Both the position numbers and the translations under genes were made by a program. This document shows, piece after piece, positions 8,612 through 17,108 of a stretch of 64,000 nucleotides of DNA (the first letter of the stretch is position 1; every line of letters starts with the position of its first letter). Origin of the DNA: Gammaproteobacteria bacterium (GTDB lineage: Bacteria > Pseudomonadota > Gammaproteobacteria > Competibacterales > Competibacteraceae). The stretch spans positions 124,001 to 188,000 of the forward strand of contig JACKNF010000003.1 of the NCBI GenBank assembly GCA_024234995.1, in the 5' to 3' direction. The notes beneath the pieces were generated by a model that saw only the letters and a program-made list of their open reading frames with translations, ran no database searches and had not been told where the DNA came from.

Positions 8612-9730
8612 TTACGACTCCAACAAGATACGCAACATCCGCCGTAACGGTTCAGCGGCGCCCCACAGCAACTGGTCGCCACAAGTAAACGCGCCTAAAT
8701 AATGGGGACCCATGTTCAGTTTGCGCAAACGCCCTACCGGTACATGCAGGTGCCCGGTCACAGCGGCAGGAGTCAGTTCACGGATTGAAAGCTCCCGCTC
8801 GTTCGGCACTACTTTTACCCAATCGTTGGCATTGCCGATCATTCCGGCCACCTCATCTAAGGGTGCGTCACGAGTCAGTTTGATCGTTAACGCTTGGCTA
8901 TGGCAACGCATGGCTCCGATCCGCACACAGATGCCATCAACGGGAATCGGCTGATCTGTACGGCCCAGAATCTTGTTGGTTTCGGCCTGGCCCTTCCATT
9001 CCTCGCGGCTCTGGCCATTGTCCAATTGTTTATCGATCCAGGGAATCAAGCTGCCCGCCAGCGGAACACCAAAGTTTGCAACGGGGAAACCGCTAGAACG
9101 AAGTGTTTCTGCGACAATATGGTCGATTTCCAAAATCGCCGATGCGGGCTGATCCAACCGGCCGGCTACGGCGCTGTGAAGCGCACCCATCTGCTCAATC
9201 AATTCACGCATATTCTGAGCGCCGGCTCCGGAGGCCGCTTGATACGTCATAGCGCTCACCCACTCCACCATTCCGTGAGTGAATAACCCGCCCAGACCCA
9301 TCAGCATCAGGCTGACCGTGCAATTGCCGCCGATGTAGTCCTTAACCCCCTTGGCCAATGCATCTTGAATCACCTTGCGATTGACTGGATCGAGAATAAT
9401 CACCGCATCATCTTTCATCCGCAACGCCGAAGCAGCGTCAATCCAGTAACCCCGCCAACCAGCGGCACGCAACTGTGGATAAATCTCATTCGTATAGTCA
9501 CCACCTTGACAAGTGATAATCGCATCCAGCGTTTTCAAATCGTCAACCGATCGCGCATCCTTCAGCGGTGATATTTCCTGGCCAATCGCCGGACCCTGAC
9601 CACCGATGCTGGAAGTGGTGAAAAATACTGGTTCAATCAGAGCAAAATCGTTCTCCGACCGCATCCGGTCCATCAGCACGGAACCTACCATACCACGCCA
9701 ACCCACGAGCCCTACACGCTTCATTACCAT
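8612..9730 (-). CDS. asd: Aspartate-semialdehyde dehydrogenase
   Basis: Reduces aspartyl phosphate to aspartate semialdehyde with NADPH, the branch point to lysine/diaminopimelate, threonine and methionine. The 372-residue protein has the NADP-binding motif GWRGMVGSVLM at the N-terminus and the active-site Cys137 in GGNCTVSLM, and is of the gammaproteobacterial Asd type. Start is either the ATG at 9730, with GAGG four bases upstream, or the third codon ATG at 9724, which matches the usual MKxVGxxGWRG start. It follows leuB with a 157-base gap that holds a repeat hairpin, and precedes fimV by 245 bases in which no other gene is seen. Confidence 0.96.
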   Translation of the reverse strand: MVMKRVGLVGWRGMVGSVLMDRMRSENDFALIEPVFFTTSSIGGQGPAIGQEISPLKDARSVDDLKTLDAIITCQGGDYTNEIYPQLRAAGWRGYWIDAASALRMKDDAVIILDPVNRKVIQDALAKGVKDYIGGNCTVSLMLMGLGGLFTHGMVEWVSAMTYQAASGAGAQNMRELIEQMGALHSAVAGRLDQPASAILEIDHIVAETLRSSGFPVANFGVPLAGSLIPWIDKQLDNGQSREEWKGQAETNKILGRTDQPIPVDGICVRIGAMRCHSQALTIKLTRDAPLDEVAGMIGNANDWVKVVPNERELSIRELTPAAVTGHLHVPVGRLRKLNMGPHYLGAFTCGDQLLWGAAEPLRRMLRILLES

Positions 9731-9775
9731 GCTGCCTCATTAAAAAATTTACACGGAATATCTTACATATTCAGA

Positions 9776-9837
9776 GTAACCATTCAGTCTCCTCGCTCTT
9801 TGCCAAGGGAGAGAGCGCAGGGGGAATGAACGGTTAC
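9776..9837. repeat. Intergenic palindromic repeat, copy 1
   Basis: The flanks GTAACCATTCA and TGAACGGTTAC form an 11-bp inverted repeat with one G-T type mismatch. Inside it a second stem CGCTCT / AGAGCG closes a loop. The same outer arms (GTAACCGTTCA ... TGAACGGT) appear at 48978-49026, so this looks like a dispersed REP-like element. It lies in the leuB-asd gap. Confidence 0.6.
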
Positions 9838-9887
9838 TACCCAGACTACCGGAACCGGAACTCGAAATCCAAAACCAGTCCAGTTTC

Positions 9888-10967
9888 TCATTCCAGCAAT
9901 GCTGCCACTACGGCATCACCCATCGCCTGCGTGCCAACCGCCATCATCCCTGTCGTGGTGATATCTAAAGTGCGCAAGCCTTGATCCAACACACGCCCGA
10001 CAGCGTTTTCAATTCGTTCGGCCAAGTCTGGCCGATTCAATGTGTAACGCAGCAGCATCGCTGCCGACAGGATTGTTGCCAGCGGATTGGCCATCCCCTT
10101 ACCAGCAATGTCCGGCGCAGAACCATGAATCGGCTCGTACAACCCTTTGCCTTGCGCGTCCAGCGAAGCCGAAGGTAACATGCCGATGGAACCAGTCAAC
10201 ATTGCGGCACAGTCTGAGAGAATATCGCCAAACAGGTTGCCCGTGACGATCACGTCAAACTGCTTGGGCGCACGGACCAATTGCATAGCCGCGTTATCCA
10301 CATACTGATGGGACAAGGCAACATCGGGATAGTCCTTTGCCACCCGGATCACGACTTCTCGCCATAGCTCTGACGTTTCCAGCACGTTGGCCTTGTCCAC
10401 CGAGCAGACCCGGCGTTGACGCTTGCGGGCAGCGTCGAACGCCACCCGGGCAATGCGCTCGATCTCCGGCTCGCGATAGGTCATGGTGTTAAAACCTTCC
10501 CGCTCGCCATTTTCTAACAAGCGGATGCCGCGCGGCTGGCCAAAATAAATGCCGCCATTCAGCTCGCGGACAATCAGGATATCCAAGCCAGCAACAATCT
10601 CTGGTTTGAGCGCCGAGGCTGAGGCCAGCTGCGGATAAAGCAGCGCTGGCCGCAGATTGGCGAACAATTCCAGATCGGAACGGATCGCCAATAAACCCCG
10701 TTCTGGACGCAATGGCCGGTCAATCGCCTCCCACTTCGGGCCACCGACCGCACCGAGCAAAATGGCATCCGCTTCCCGTGCCTGGCGGCGGGTCGCTTCG
10801 GGATACGGCTCGCCCAGTTCATCCACCGCGCAACCACCAAGCAGGCCATATTCCAAGGTTGCATCCAAACCGCTTTCTTGACGGAAATATTCCAGAATTT
10901 TTGCTGCTTCAGCGATGATCTCGGGACCGATACCGTCGCCGGGAAGGATCAATATTTTATGGGTCAT
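9888..10967 (-). CDS. leuB: 3-isopropylmalate dehydrogenase
   Basis: Catalyses the NAD-dependent oxidation and decarboxylation of 3-isopropylmalate, the third step specific to leucine synthesis. The 359-residue product carries the family N-terminus ILILPGDGIGPEI, the Arg-rich substrate site (RPERGLLAIRSDLELFANLRPA) and the Mg-binding segment GNLFGDILSDCAAMLTGSIGMLPSAS. It lies 22 bases after leuD in a leuC-leuD-leuB operon. leuA is not in the window. Confidence 0.97.
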   Translation of the reverse strand: MTHKILILPGDGIGPEIIAEAAKILEYFRQESGLDATLEYGLLGGCAVDELGEPYPEATRRQAREADAILLGAVGGPKWEAIDRPLRPERGLLAIRSDLELFANLRPALLYPQLASASALKPEIVAGLDILIVRELNGGIYFGQPRGIRLLENGEREGFNTMTYREPEIERIARVAFDAARKRQRRVCSVDKANVLETSELWREVVIRVAKDYPDVALSHQYVDNAAMQLVRAPKQFDVIVTGNLFGDILSDCAAMLTGSIGMLPSASLDAQGKGLYEPIHGSAPDIAGKGMANPLATILSAAMLLRYTLNRPDLAERIENAVGRVLDQGLRTLDITTTGMMAVGTQAMGDAVVAALLE

Positions 10968-10989
10968 AATATTTTTTTGCCTTCAATCA

Positions 10990-11628
10990 TCAGGCGAACA
11001 GCCACGGCGTTTCTTCGCGCCGCCGGATCTCATAAGCACGAATCTCATCCGCGTGGCGCAAAGTCAGGCCGATATCATCCCAGCCGTTGATCAAACATTG
11101 CTTACGGAATTCATCGATTTCAAAGTGAAAGACGATTCCATCCGGCGTAGTCACCGTTTGCGCCGGCAAATCCACCACCAGCCGATAGCCGGTGGTTGCT
11201 TCGATCTCCCGGAATAACCGGTTCACCGTATGGACGTCCAAAACCACCGGCAACAAACCTGATTTAAAGCTGTTAGTAAAGAAAATATCGGCAAAGCCCG
11301 GTGCAATCACACACCGGATACCGTACTCATCCAGTGCCCATACTGCATGTTCGCGTGAGGAGCCACAGCCAAAGTTCTCCTGCGCCAGCAAAATACTGGC
11401 GCCCTGGTAACGCGGCTGGTTCAGGCTGAAGTTAGGATTGAGGGGCCGGTGCGTGCAATCCATGCCCGGTTCGCCATGATCCAGATAGCGCCATTCATCA
11501 AACAGATTGCTGCCAAAACCAGTACGCTTGATGGATTTCAAGAACTGCTTGGGAATGATCGCATCGGTGTCTATATTGGCACGGTCGAGAGGGACCACCA
11601 GGCCTTTAAGTTGATTAAAGATTTTCAT
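10990..11628 (-). CDS. leuD: 3-isopropylmalate dehydratase small subunit
   Basis: Small subunit of isopropylmalate isomerase, which partners with LeuC to convert 2- to 3-isopropylmalate. The 212-residue product has the swivelling-domain signature (DTDAIIPKQFLKSIKRTGFG near the N-terminus, then NFGCGSSREHAVWAL). Length is usual. It is separated from leuC by 18 bases and has an AAGGAG-type ribosome site before its ATG. Confidence 0.97.
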   Translation of the reverse strand: MKIFNQLKGLVVPLDRANIDTDAIIPKQFLKSIKRTGFGSNLFDEWRYLDHGEPGMDCTHRPLNPNFSLNQPRYQGASILLAQENFGCGSSREHAVWALDEYGIRCVIAPGFADIFFTNSFKSGLLPVVLDVHTVNRLFREIEATTGYRLVVDLPAQTVTTPDGIVFHFEIDEFRKQCLINGWDDIGLTLRHADEIRAYEIRRREETPWLFA

Positions 11629-11646
11629 CGCACAAGCTCCTTAATC

Positions 11647-13050
11647 TTAGAACGTCCGCACATCAACGAAATGACCGGCGATCGCTGCTGCCGCCGCCAT
11701 CGCTGGGCTGACCAGGTGCGTCCGGCCACCCTGCCCCTGCCGTCCTTCAAAATTGCGGTTGGAAGTCGCTGCGCAATGTTCTCCGGGCAACAGCCGGTCC
11801 GCATTCATCGCCAAACACATCGAGCACCCCGGCTCCCGCCACTCGAAACCCGCTTGCTTAAACAGGCGATCCAGTCCCTCAGTTTCCGCTTGGCGCTTGA
11901 CCAGCCCGGATCCTGGCACTACCAAGGCCTGCTTGATGCTGGGCGCCACCGTGCGGCCCTGAATCACTGCTGCCGCCGTCCGCAAATCCTCGATACGGCC
12001 ATTCGTGCAGGAACCGATAAACACCCGATCCAACTGGATATCCGTAATGGGCATACTCGGCTGCAAACCCATGTACTGCAAGGCTCGCTCCATACCACTG
12101 CGTTTAACCGGGTCTGGTTCGCAGGCTGGATCTGGAATGCACGCGTCCACGGCTACAACCATCTCTGGCGAGGTGCCCCACGTCACCTGCGGTTTGATAG
12201 CCGCCGCGTCCAGGACGACGACCCGGTCAAAGACTGCATCAGGGTCGCTGTGCAATTCGCGCCAAGCGGCTACAGCGCGTGGCCATAAATCACCCATTGG
12301 CGCAAACGCCCGGTTCCGGAGATATTCAATAGTGGTCTCGTCTACAGCAATCATGCCGGATCGTGCGCCAGCTTCAATCGCCATGTTACACACAGTCATG
12401 CGCCCTTCCATGCTCAGCATCTGGATCGCTTTGCCAGCAAACTCGATAGCGTAGCCCGTGCCGCCAGCTGCCCCGATCTGACCGATGATTGCGAGTACAA
12501 TATCTTTGGCGGTCACGCCTGCCCCGATTTCACCTTCTACCCGTACTTGCAGAGCTTTGGATTTTTTCTGGATCAAGCATTGCGTCGCCATGACATGCTC
12601 GACCTCGGATGTGCCAATTCCGAACGCCAAAGCAGCGAAAGCACCATGTGTTGAGGTGTGAGAATCGCCGCAAACCACCGTCATGCCCGGCAGCGTCGCG
12701 CCCTGCTCTGGTCCGGCCACATGGACGATACCCCGCCGCATATCACCAATAGGAAAGTAGCGCAGATCATAGCGGCGGGCGTTATCGTCCAGCGTCTCAA
12801 CTTGCAAACGGGATACAGGGTCATCGATCGTAGTGAAGCCAGGCGTGGTCGGCGTATTGTGATCGGGCATGGCGACCATGGAATCCCGCCGCCACGGCTG
12901 ACGCCCGGCCAGTTGCAATCCGCCGAACGCCTGAGGCGACGTCACTTCATGCACCAGATGACGATCGATGTAAAGCAGCACTGTACCGTTAGCATCGGTG
13001 TGTACGACATGAGCATCCCAGAGTTTGTCGTAAAGGGTCTTGCCCGCCAT
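11647..13050 (-). CDS. leuC: 3-isopropylmalate dehydratase large subunit
   Basis: Catalytic, [4Fe-4S]-containing subunit of isopropylmalate isomerase in leucine synthesis. The 467-residue protein shows the aconitase-family cluster ligands, one Cys in FIGSCTNGRIEDLR and two in EPGCSMCLAMN, and the substrate motif GDSHTSTHGAFAALAFGIGTSEVEHV. It is the first gene of the leuCDB operon. The 170 bases upstream, up to the tRNA gene, show no clear leucine-rich leader peptide. Confidence 0.97.
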   Translation of the reverse strand: MAGKTLYDKLWDAHVVHTDANGTVLLYIDRHLVHEVTSPQAFGGLQLAGRQPWRRDSMVAMPDHNTPTTPGFTTIDDPVSRLQVETLDDNARRYDLRYFPIGDMRRGIVHVAGPEQGATLPGMTVVCGDSHTSTHGAFAALAFGIGTSEVEHVMATQCLIQKKSKALQVRVEGEIGAGVTAKDIVLAIIGQIGAAGGTGYAIEFAGKAIQMLSMEGRMTVCNMAIEAGARSGMIAVDETTIEYLRNRAFAPMGDLWPRAVAAWRELHSDPDAVFDRVVVLDAAAIKPQVTWGTSPEMVVAVDACIPDPACEPDPVKRSGMERALQYMGLQPSMPITDIQLDRVFIGSCTNGRIEDLRTAAAVIQGRTVAPSIKQALVVPGSGLVKRQAETEGLDRLFKQAGFEWREPGCSMCLAMNADRLLPGEHCAATSNRNFEGRQGQGGRTHLVSPAMAAAAAIAGHFVDVRTF

Positions 13051-13223
13051 GATAAATCCTCTTGCCGGTCGCGAAATCCCCGAAGGGATGAGTTGTCAGG
13101 GTGCTATTAAACCAGATTCTTGCGCGGATCGAAGGTGTCCCGCACCATTTTTGCCTACAATTAGCAGGCTACGCATCAGTGGCGCAGACAATAAGAGCGG
13201 GCGTAAGCGAAAATTGAAGGAAG

Positions 13224-13299
13224 TGGCGCTCCCTAGGGGTTTCGAACCCCTGTTCCCGCCGTGAGAGGGCGGTGTCCTGGGCCACTAGACGAAGGGAGC
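13224..13299 (-). tRNA. tRNA-Glu, anticodon CTC
   Basis: A cloverleaf folds from the minus strand. The acceptor is GCTCCCT / AGGGAGC with G as discriminator. The anticodon stem CCGCC / GGCGG holds the loop CTCTCAC, giving anticodon CTC at plus-strand positions 13263-13265. The T arm carries GGTTCGAACCC. The 3' CCA is encoded (13224-13226). Total length is 76 bases. It lies between divergent leuC and pcnB. Confidence 0.95.
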
Positions 13300-13379
13300 A
13301 AGATTGCCGGCTGGCGTCTTGAGGAGAAAGATGTATTATACGCACGCTTTAGCTTCAGACAAGAGCTTGCGAACATTCC

Positions 13380-14738
13380 TTGGAATCCCAAATCCCGATC
13401 TCATTGCCAATCCTTATTCCCCGCCCCGAACACAACATTTCGCGGGCCAATATCAGCGCCAATGCCGTCAAGGTCTTGTACCGGCTGCATGACGCCGGGC
13501 ATCGCGCCTGTCTGGTCGGCGGTGGTGTGCGGGATTTGCTGCTGGGCCGCGAACCTAAGGACTTTGACGTTGCCACCGACGCCCGGCCTGAACAAGTTTA
13601 CAAACTCTTCCGCAACTGCCGGCTGATCGGCCGCCGTTTTCGACTGGCCCATGTCCAGTTCGGCCGGGACATCGTTGAGGTCGCCACTTTCCGCGCTTGC
13701 AGCGAAGAAAGCGAGGATGGCAGGAGTTCCGGGGTGGAGCGCGCCGCGAATGGCCGTATTCTCAGTGATAATGTCTACGGCAGTATTGAAGAAGACGCTT
13801 GGCGCCGGGATTTCACCATCAATGCTCTTTACTACGATATCGCCAATTTCGCGGTGCTGGACTACGTAGGCGGGATAGCGGACCTTGAGGCTGGGCTGAT
13901 CCGGCTGATTGGTGACCCGGTGCAACGCTACCACGAAGATCCAGTTCGCATGCTGCGAGCAGTGCGATTTGCTGCCAAGCTGGGACTGCGGCTCGATCCG
14001 GCTACCGAGGCGCCCTTGCACCGGCTGGGTCACTTGCTGGAGCAAATTCCACCCGCTCGCCTGTTCGAAGAAATGCTCAAGTTGTTCATGGGTGGCTGTG
14101 CCATCCAAACCTTCGAGCTGCTGCGTCATTACCGGCTGTTCGGCTGGCTATTCCCGGCCACCGAACATTGCTTGAATCGTCAACAGCAGCATTACCCGAA
14201 AACCCTGCTGATCCGCGCCTTGGCGAATACCGATCAGCGGCTGGTGGAAAACAAGCCCATCAATCCGGCATTTCTGTTTGCCGCGCTGCTCTGGGAACCG
14301 CTGCGCGAGCAGATGCACCGCCTGCAAGCGGATGGGATGGACGGTCACGAAGCCCTGCAAGAAGCCGCTGACACCGTAACCCGTGAGCAGAGCCGGCGGG
14401 TCGCCCTGCCCCGCCGCTATAGCCTGCCAATGCGGGAAATCTGGGAGTTACAACCGCGCCTGACGCAGATCACCGGCAAGCGGCCGCTACGATTGGCCAC
14501 TCATCCTCGTTTCCGGGCGGCTTATGATTTCCTGACACTACGCGCTGATACCGATGAACAGGCAGCGGAGCTGGCCAAGTGGTGGACCCGGTTTCTACAG
14601 ATGGATGATGCCGAACGGCTCCAGGCTACGCATCTAGCGGCCAAAACCCAAGCAAAAAAGGGCAAACCGCGCCGCCGGCGCAAGTCCCGGTCCGCCAATC
14701 TGGACCGGTCAGCGCCCCCGCCGACGCATGATGTCTAA
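13380..14738 (+). CDS. pcnB: Poly(A) polymerase I
   Basis: Adds 3' poly(A) tails to RNA and so promotes decay by exonucleases. The 452-residue protein has the class II nucleotidyltransferase signature LVGGGVRDLLLGREPKDFDV with the metal-binding DFD at residues 61-63. The motifs RNCRLIGRRFRLAHV and RRDFTINALYYD, and a Lys/Arg-rich C-terminal tail, separate PcnB from CCA-adding enzymes. The start is a TTG at 13380; no ATG is available before the conserved block PRPEHNISRANIS. folK follows after 15 bases, a common pcnB-folK-panB-panC arrangement. Confidence 0.95.
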   Translation: MESQIPISLPILIPRPEHNISRANISANAVKVLYRLHDAGHRACLVGGGVRDLLLGREPKDFDVATDARPEQVYKLFRNCRLIGRRFRLAHVQFGRDIVEVATFRACSEESEDGRSSGVERAANGRILSDNVYGSIEEDAWRRDFTINALYYDIANFAVLDYVGGIADLEAGLIRLIGDPVQRYHEDPVRMLRAVRFAAKLGLRLDPATEAPLHRLGHLLEQIPPARLFEEMLKLFMGGCAIQTFELLRHYRLFGWLFPATEHCLNRQQQHYPKTLLIRALANTDQRLVENKPINPAFLFAALLWEPLREQMHRLQADGMDGHEALQEAADTVTREQSRRVALPRRYSLPMREIWELQPRLTQITGKRPLRLATHPRFRAAYDFLTLRADTDEQAAELAKWWTRFLQMDDAERLQATHLAAKTQAKKGKPRRRRKSRSANLDRSAPPPTHDV

Positions 14739-14753
14739 CCCAGTGACTGTCCC

Positions 14754-15317
14754 ATGCCGCTGGTACGGGCCTACATTAGCATCGGCAGCAACCTGAACAA
14801 CCCGGTGGATCAGGTTGAGCGGGCGTTCCATGCGCTGGCCAACAACCTGCCTGCTAGCCAGTTAGCCGCGCGCTCGCCGAGGTACCGCACTGCCCCGGTC
14901 GGCGGACCAACCGGTCAGCCGGACTATCTCAACGCCGTCGCGGCCTTGGAGACCGCACTGACAGCGGATGCCTTGCTGGCCACGCTCCAGGCGATAGAAA
15001 CCGCACAGGGACGGGTCCGCGCCGAACGATGGGGACCGCGCACCTTAGATCTGGACCTATTGCTGTACGGTTCTATCACTCGCAACGATCCCTGGCTGAC
15101 CCTGCCCCACCCCCGCCTGCATCAGCGCGCCTTTGTTTTGTACCCTTTAAATGATATTGCGCCGGAATTGATGATCCCCGGACAGGGTCCGCTCGCAGCA
15201 TTACTCAAAAATTGTCCGCCGCTGAACATGACCTGTCTGGACATTAAAAATGAACCGGCTACGATAACGCCGCTGAATCCATTTCCAGTGGAACCTTTCT
15301 CGAACTTGCCACCCTAG
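14754..15317 (+). CDS. folK: 2-amino-4-hydroxy-6-hydroxymethyldihydropteridine pyrophosphokinase
   Basis: Transfers pyrophosphate from ATP to 6-hydroxymethyl-dihydropterin in folate synthesis. The 187-residue product begins with the usual YISIGSNL and carries the HPPK signature RWGPRTLDLDLLLYG with the metal-binding DLDLD pattern. The last 30 residues are a lineage-specific tail. It lies in the pcnB-folK-panB-panC cluster. Confidence 0.96.
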   Translation: MPLVRAYISIGSNLNNPVDQVERAFHALANNLPASQLAARSPRYRTAPVGGPTGQPDYLNAVAALETALTADALLATLQAIETAQGRVRAERWGPRTLDLDLLLYGSITRNDPWLTLPHPRLHQRAFVLYPLNDIAPELMIPGQGPLAALLKNCPPLNMTCLDIKNEPATITPLNPFPVEPFSNLPP

Positions 15318-15364
15318 CTCCATCCGTCACCTCTGGCGCTAGACGGCCCCATACAGAGTACGCC

Positions 15365-16183
15365 ATGTACAAAGACGCATCGACTCGCAAGCCGATTACG
15401 GTCACGACCCTGGCGAAGATGAAACGCGACGGGGAGAAATTTGCAGTCCTGACTGCCTACGATGCCAGCTTCGCAGCGTTACTCGAAGCGGCGGGGGTGG
15501 AGGTCATCCTGATCGGTGACTCGCTGGGCATGGTCATCCAGGGCCAGCGCACTACCGTGCCTGTTACGCTGGAGGACATCATCTATCACACCCGGCTGGT
15601 CACGCGAGGCTGCCAAACACCGCTGGTCATGGCCGATATGCCATTCGCCAGCTACGCTTCAGTCGAGCAGGCCGTGTACAGCGCTGCCCGGCTGATGCAG
15701 GAGGGCGGCGCGCAGATGGTCAAGCTGGAAGGCGGCGGCTGGCTGGCCGAAACCGTGCGCCAGCTCAGCCGCAACGGCATTCCTGTTTGCGCCCATCTGG
15801 GGCTGCTGCCGCAGTCGATCCATAAACTGGGCGGCTACAAGGTGCAGGGTCGCGAGGAAGCGGCTGCCCAGCAGATCATCAACGAGGCGCTGGTTTTGCA
15901 GGATGCCGGTGCAGACATGGCGCTGGTGGAATGCATCCCGGCGGAACTGGCGAAGCGATTAACCGAGGCATTGGCGATTCCGCTCATTGGTATCGGCGCA
16001 GGCCCGCACTGTGACGCCCAAGTACTGGTCAGTTACGACATGCTGGGCATTACTCAGGGACATCGCCCCCGGTTCTCCAAGAATTTTCTGACCGGCCGCG
16101 ACAGCCTGCAAGCCGCGGTGGAAACTTACGTGCGCGCGGTCAAGAGCAGCGAGTTTCCTGGACCTGAACATTGCATTGCCTGA
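15365..16183 (+). CDS. panB: 3-methyl-2-oxobutanoate hydroxymethyltransferase
   Basis: First committed enzyme of pantothenate synthesis: transfers a hydroxymethyl group from methylene-tetrahydrofolate to alpha-ketoisovalerate to give ketopantoate. The 272-residue TIM-barrel protein has the metal site IGDSLGMV, the motif ADMPFASY and GIGAGPHCDAQVLV near the C-terminus. panC follows after 19 bases. Confidence 0.97.
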   Translation: MYKDASTRKPITVTTLAKMKRDGEKFAVLTAYDASFAALLEAAGVEVILIGDSLGMVIQGQRTTVPVTLEDIIYHTRLVTRGCQTPLVMADMPFASYASVEQAVYSAARLMQEGGAQMVKLEGGGWLAETVRQLSRNGIPVCAHLGLLPQSIHKLGGYKVQGREEAAAQQIINEALVLQDAGADMALVECIPAELAKRLTEALAIPLIGIGAGPHCDAQVLVSYDMLGITQGHRPRFSKNFLTGRDSLQAAVETYVRAVKSSEFPGPEHCIA

Positions 16184-16202
16184 TTGTTGAGGAGCGCCTT
16201 TC

Positions 16203-17066
16203 ATGCAGACCATTCACACCCTGACTGAACTGCGCGCCCAGGTCGCTGCCTGGCGGCGATCCGGCGAGCGGGCCGCTTTCGTACCGACCATGGGCAACCT
16301 GCATCAAGGCCATATCTGCCTGGTCGAACGTGCGCGCGAATTAGCACCACGCACCATTGCCAGTATCTTTGTCAATCCGCTGCAGTTTGGCCCAAATGAG
16401 GATTACATTGGCTATCCACGAACATTGGATGAGGACAAACGCCAGTTGCAAGCAGCTGGATTGGATCTGCTATTCGCGCCGGATCCTGATGACGTTTATC
16501 CGCGCCCATTGGAGGAAATGACGCAGGTCACGGTGCCAGAGTTAACGGCTGTGTTATGCGGAGCCAGCCGGCCAGCCCATTTTCTTGGGGTCACCACGGT
16601 GGTGACCAAATTATTCAACATGGTACAACCAGACATAGCAGTATTCGGTGAGAAGGATTGGCAACAACTGGTCGTTATCCGCCGGATGACCGCTGATCTG
16701 AATATACCAATAGAAATTATTGGAACACCGACCGTGCGGGAAGCCGACGGGTTGGCGATGAGTTCGCGCAATGGCTACCTGTCCACCGGGCAACGAGCGG
16801 CTGCTCCTACCTTGCATGCCACGCTCCAAACCATGGCGGCGCGCTGGCGACATGGTGAACAGAACTATCCGGCCCTGGAGAAAGAGGCCAAGGCACAATT
16901 AACAGCGGCGGGTTTCCAGCCTGACTATTTTGAAATCCGCCATGCGCAGACGCTGCTGCGGCCCAGACCCGAAGATACCGCCGCTGATTTACGCATTTTT
17001 GCAGCAGCCTGGTTGGGGCGGGCACGGCTGATCGACAATCTGGCAATCACTCCCCTCACCTCCTAA
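16203..17066 (+). CDS. panC: Pantothenate synthetase
   Basis: Joins pantoate and beta-alanine using ATP. The 287-residue protein has the nucleotidyl-transferase HIGH-type motif PTMGNLHQGH, the ATP site GEKDWQQLVVIRRM and the KMSKS-like MSSRNGYLS. The ATG is preceded by GGAG at 8-11 bases. It is the last gene of its cluster and is followed by a hairpin at 17068. No panD is seen. Confidence 0.97.
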   Translation: MQTIHTLTELRAQVAAWRRSGERAAFVPTMGNLHQGHICLVERARELAPRTIASIFVNPLQFGPNEDYIGYPRTLDEDKRQLQAAGLDLLFAPDPDDVYPRPLEEMTQVTVPELTAVLCGASRPAHFLGVTTVVTKLFNMVQPDIAVFGEKDWQQLVVIRRMTADLNIPIEIIGTPTVREADGLAMSSRNGYLSTGQRAAAPTLHATLQTMAARWRHGEQNYPALEKEAKAQLTAAGFQPDYFEIRHAQTLLRPRPEDTAADLRIFAAAWLGRARLIDNLAITPLTS

Positions 17067-17067
17067 C

Positions 17068-17092
17068 CTCCCTTTCTCAAGGAGAAAGGGAG
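17068..17092. terminator. Hairpin between convergent panC and the P-type ATPase gene
   Basis: A perfect 11-bp inverted repeat (CTCCCTTTCTC / GAGAAAGGGAG) with a 3-base loop fills the gap two bases after the panC stop. It could terminate both transcripts. A related C/T-rich hairpin lies at 38273-38297, so it may also belong to a dispersed intergenic repeat family. Confidence 0.6.
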
Positions 17093-17108
17093 TAGAGATT
17101 AAGGAGCA

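Noticed and set aside
11449..12288. Plus-strand frame of 279 codons antisense to leuD and leuC
   Set aside because: Shadow of two well-conserved genes, with no ribosome site or recognisable domain.
13401..14129. Minus-strand frame of 242 codons antisense to pcnB
   Set aside because: pcnB is unambiguous; the antisense product has no domain.
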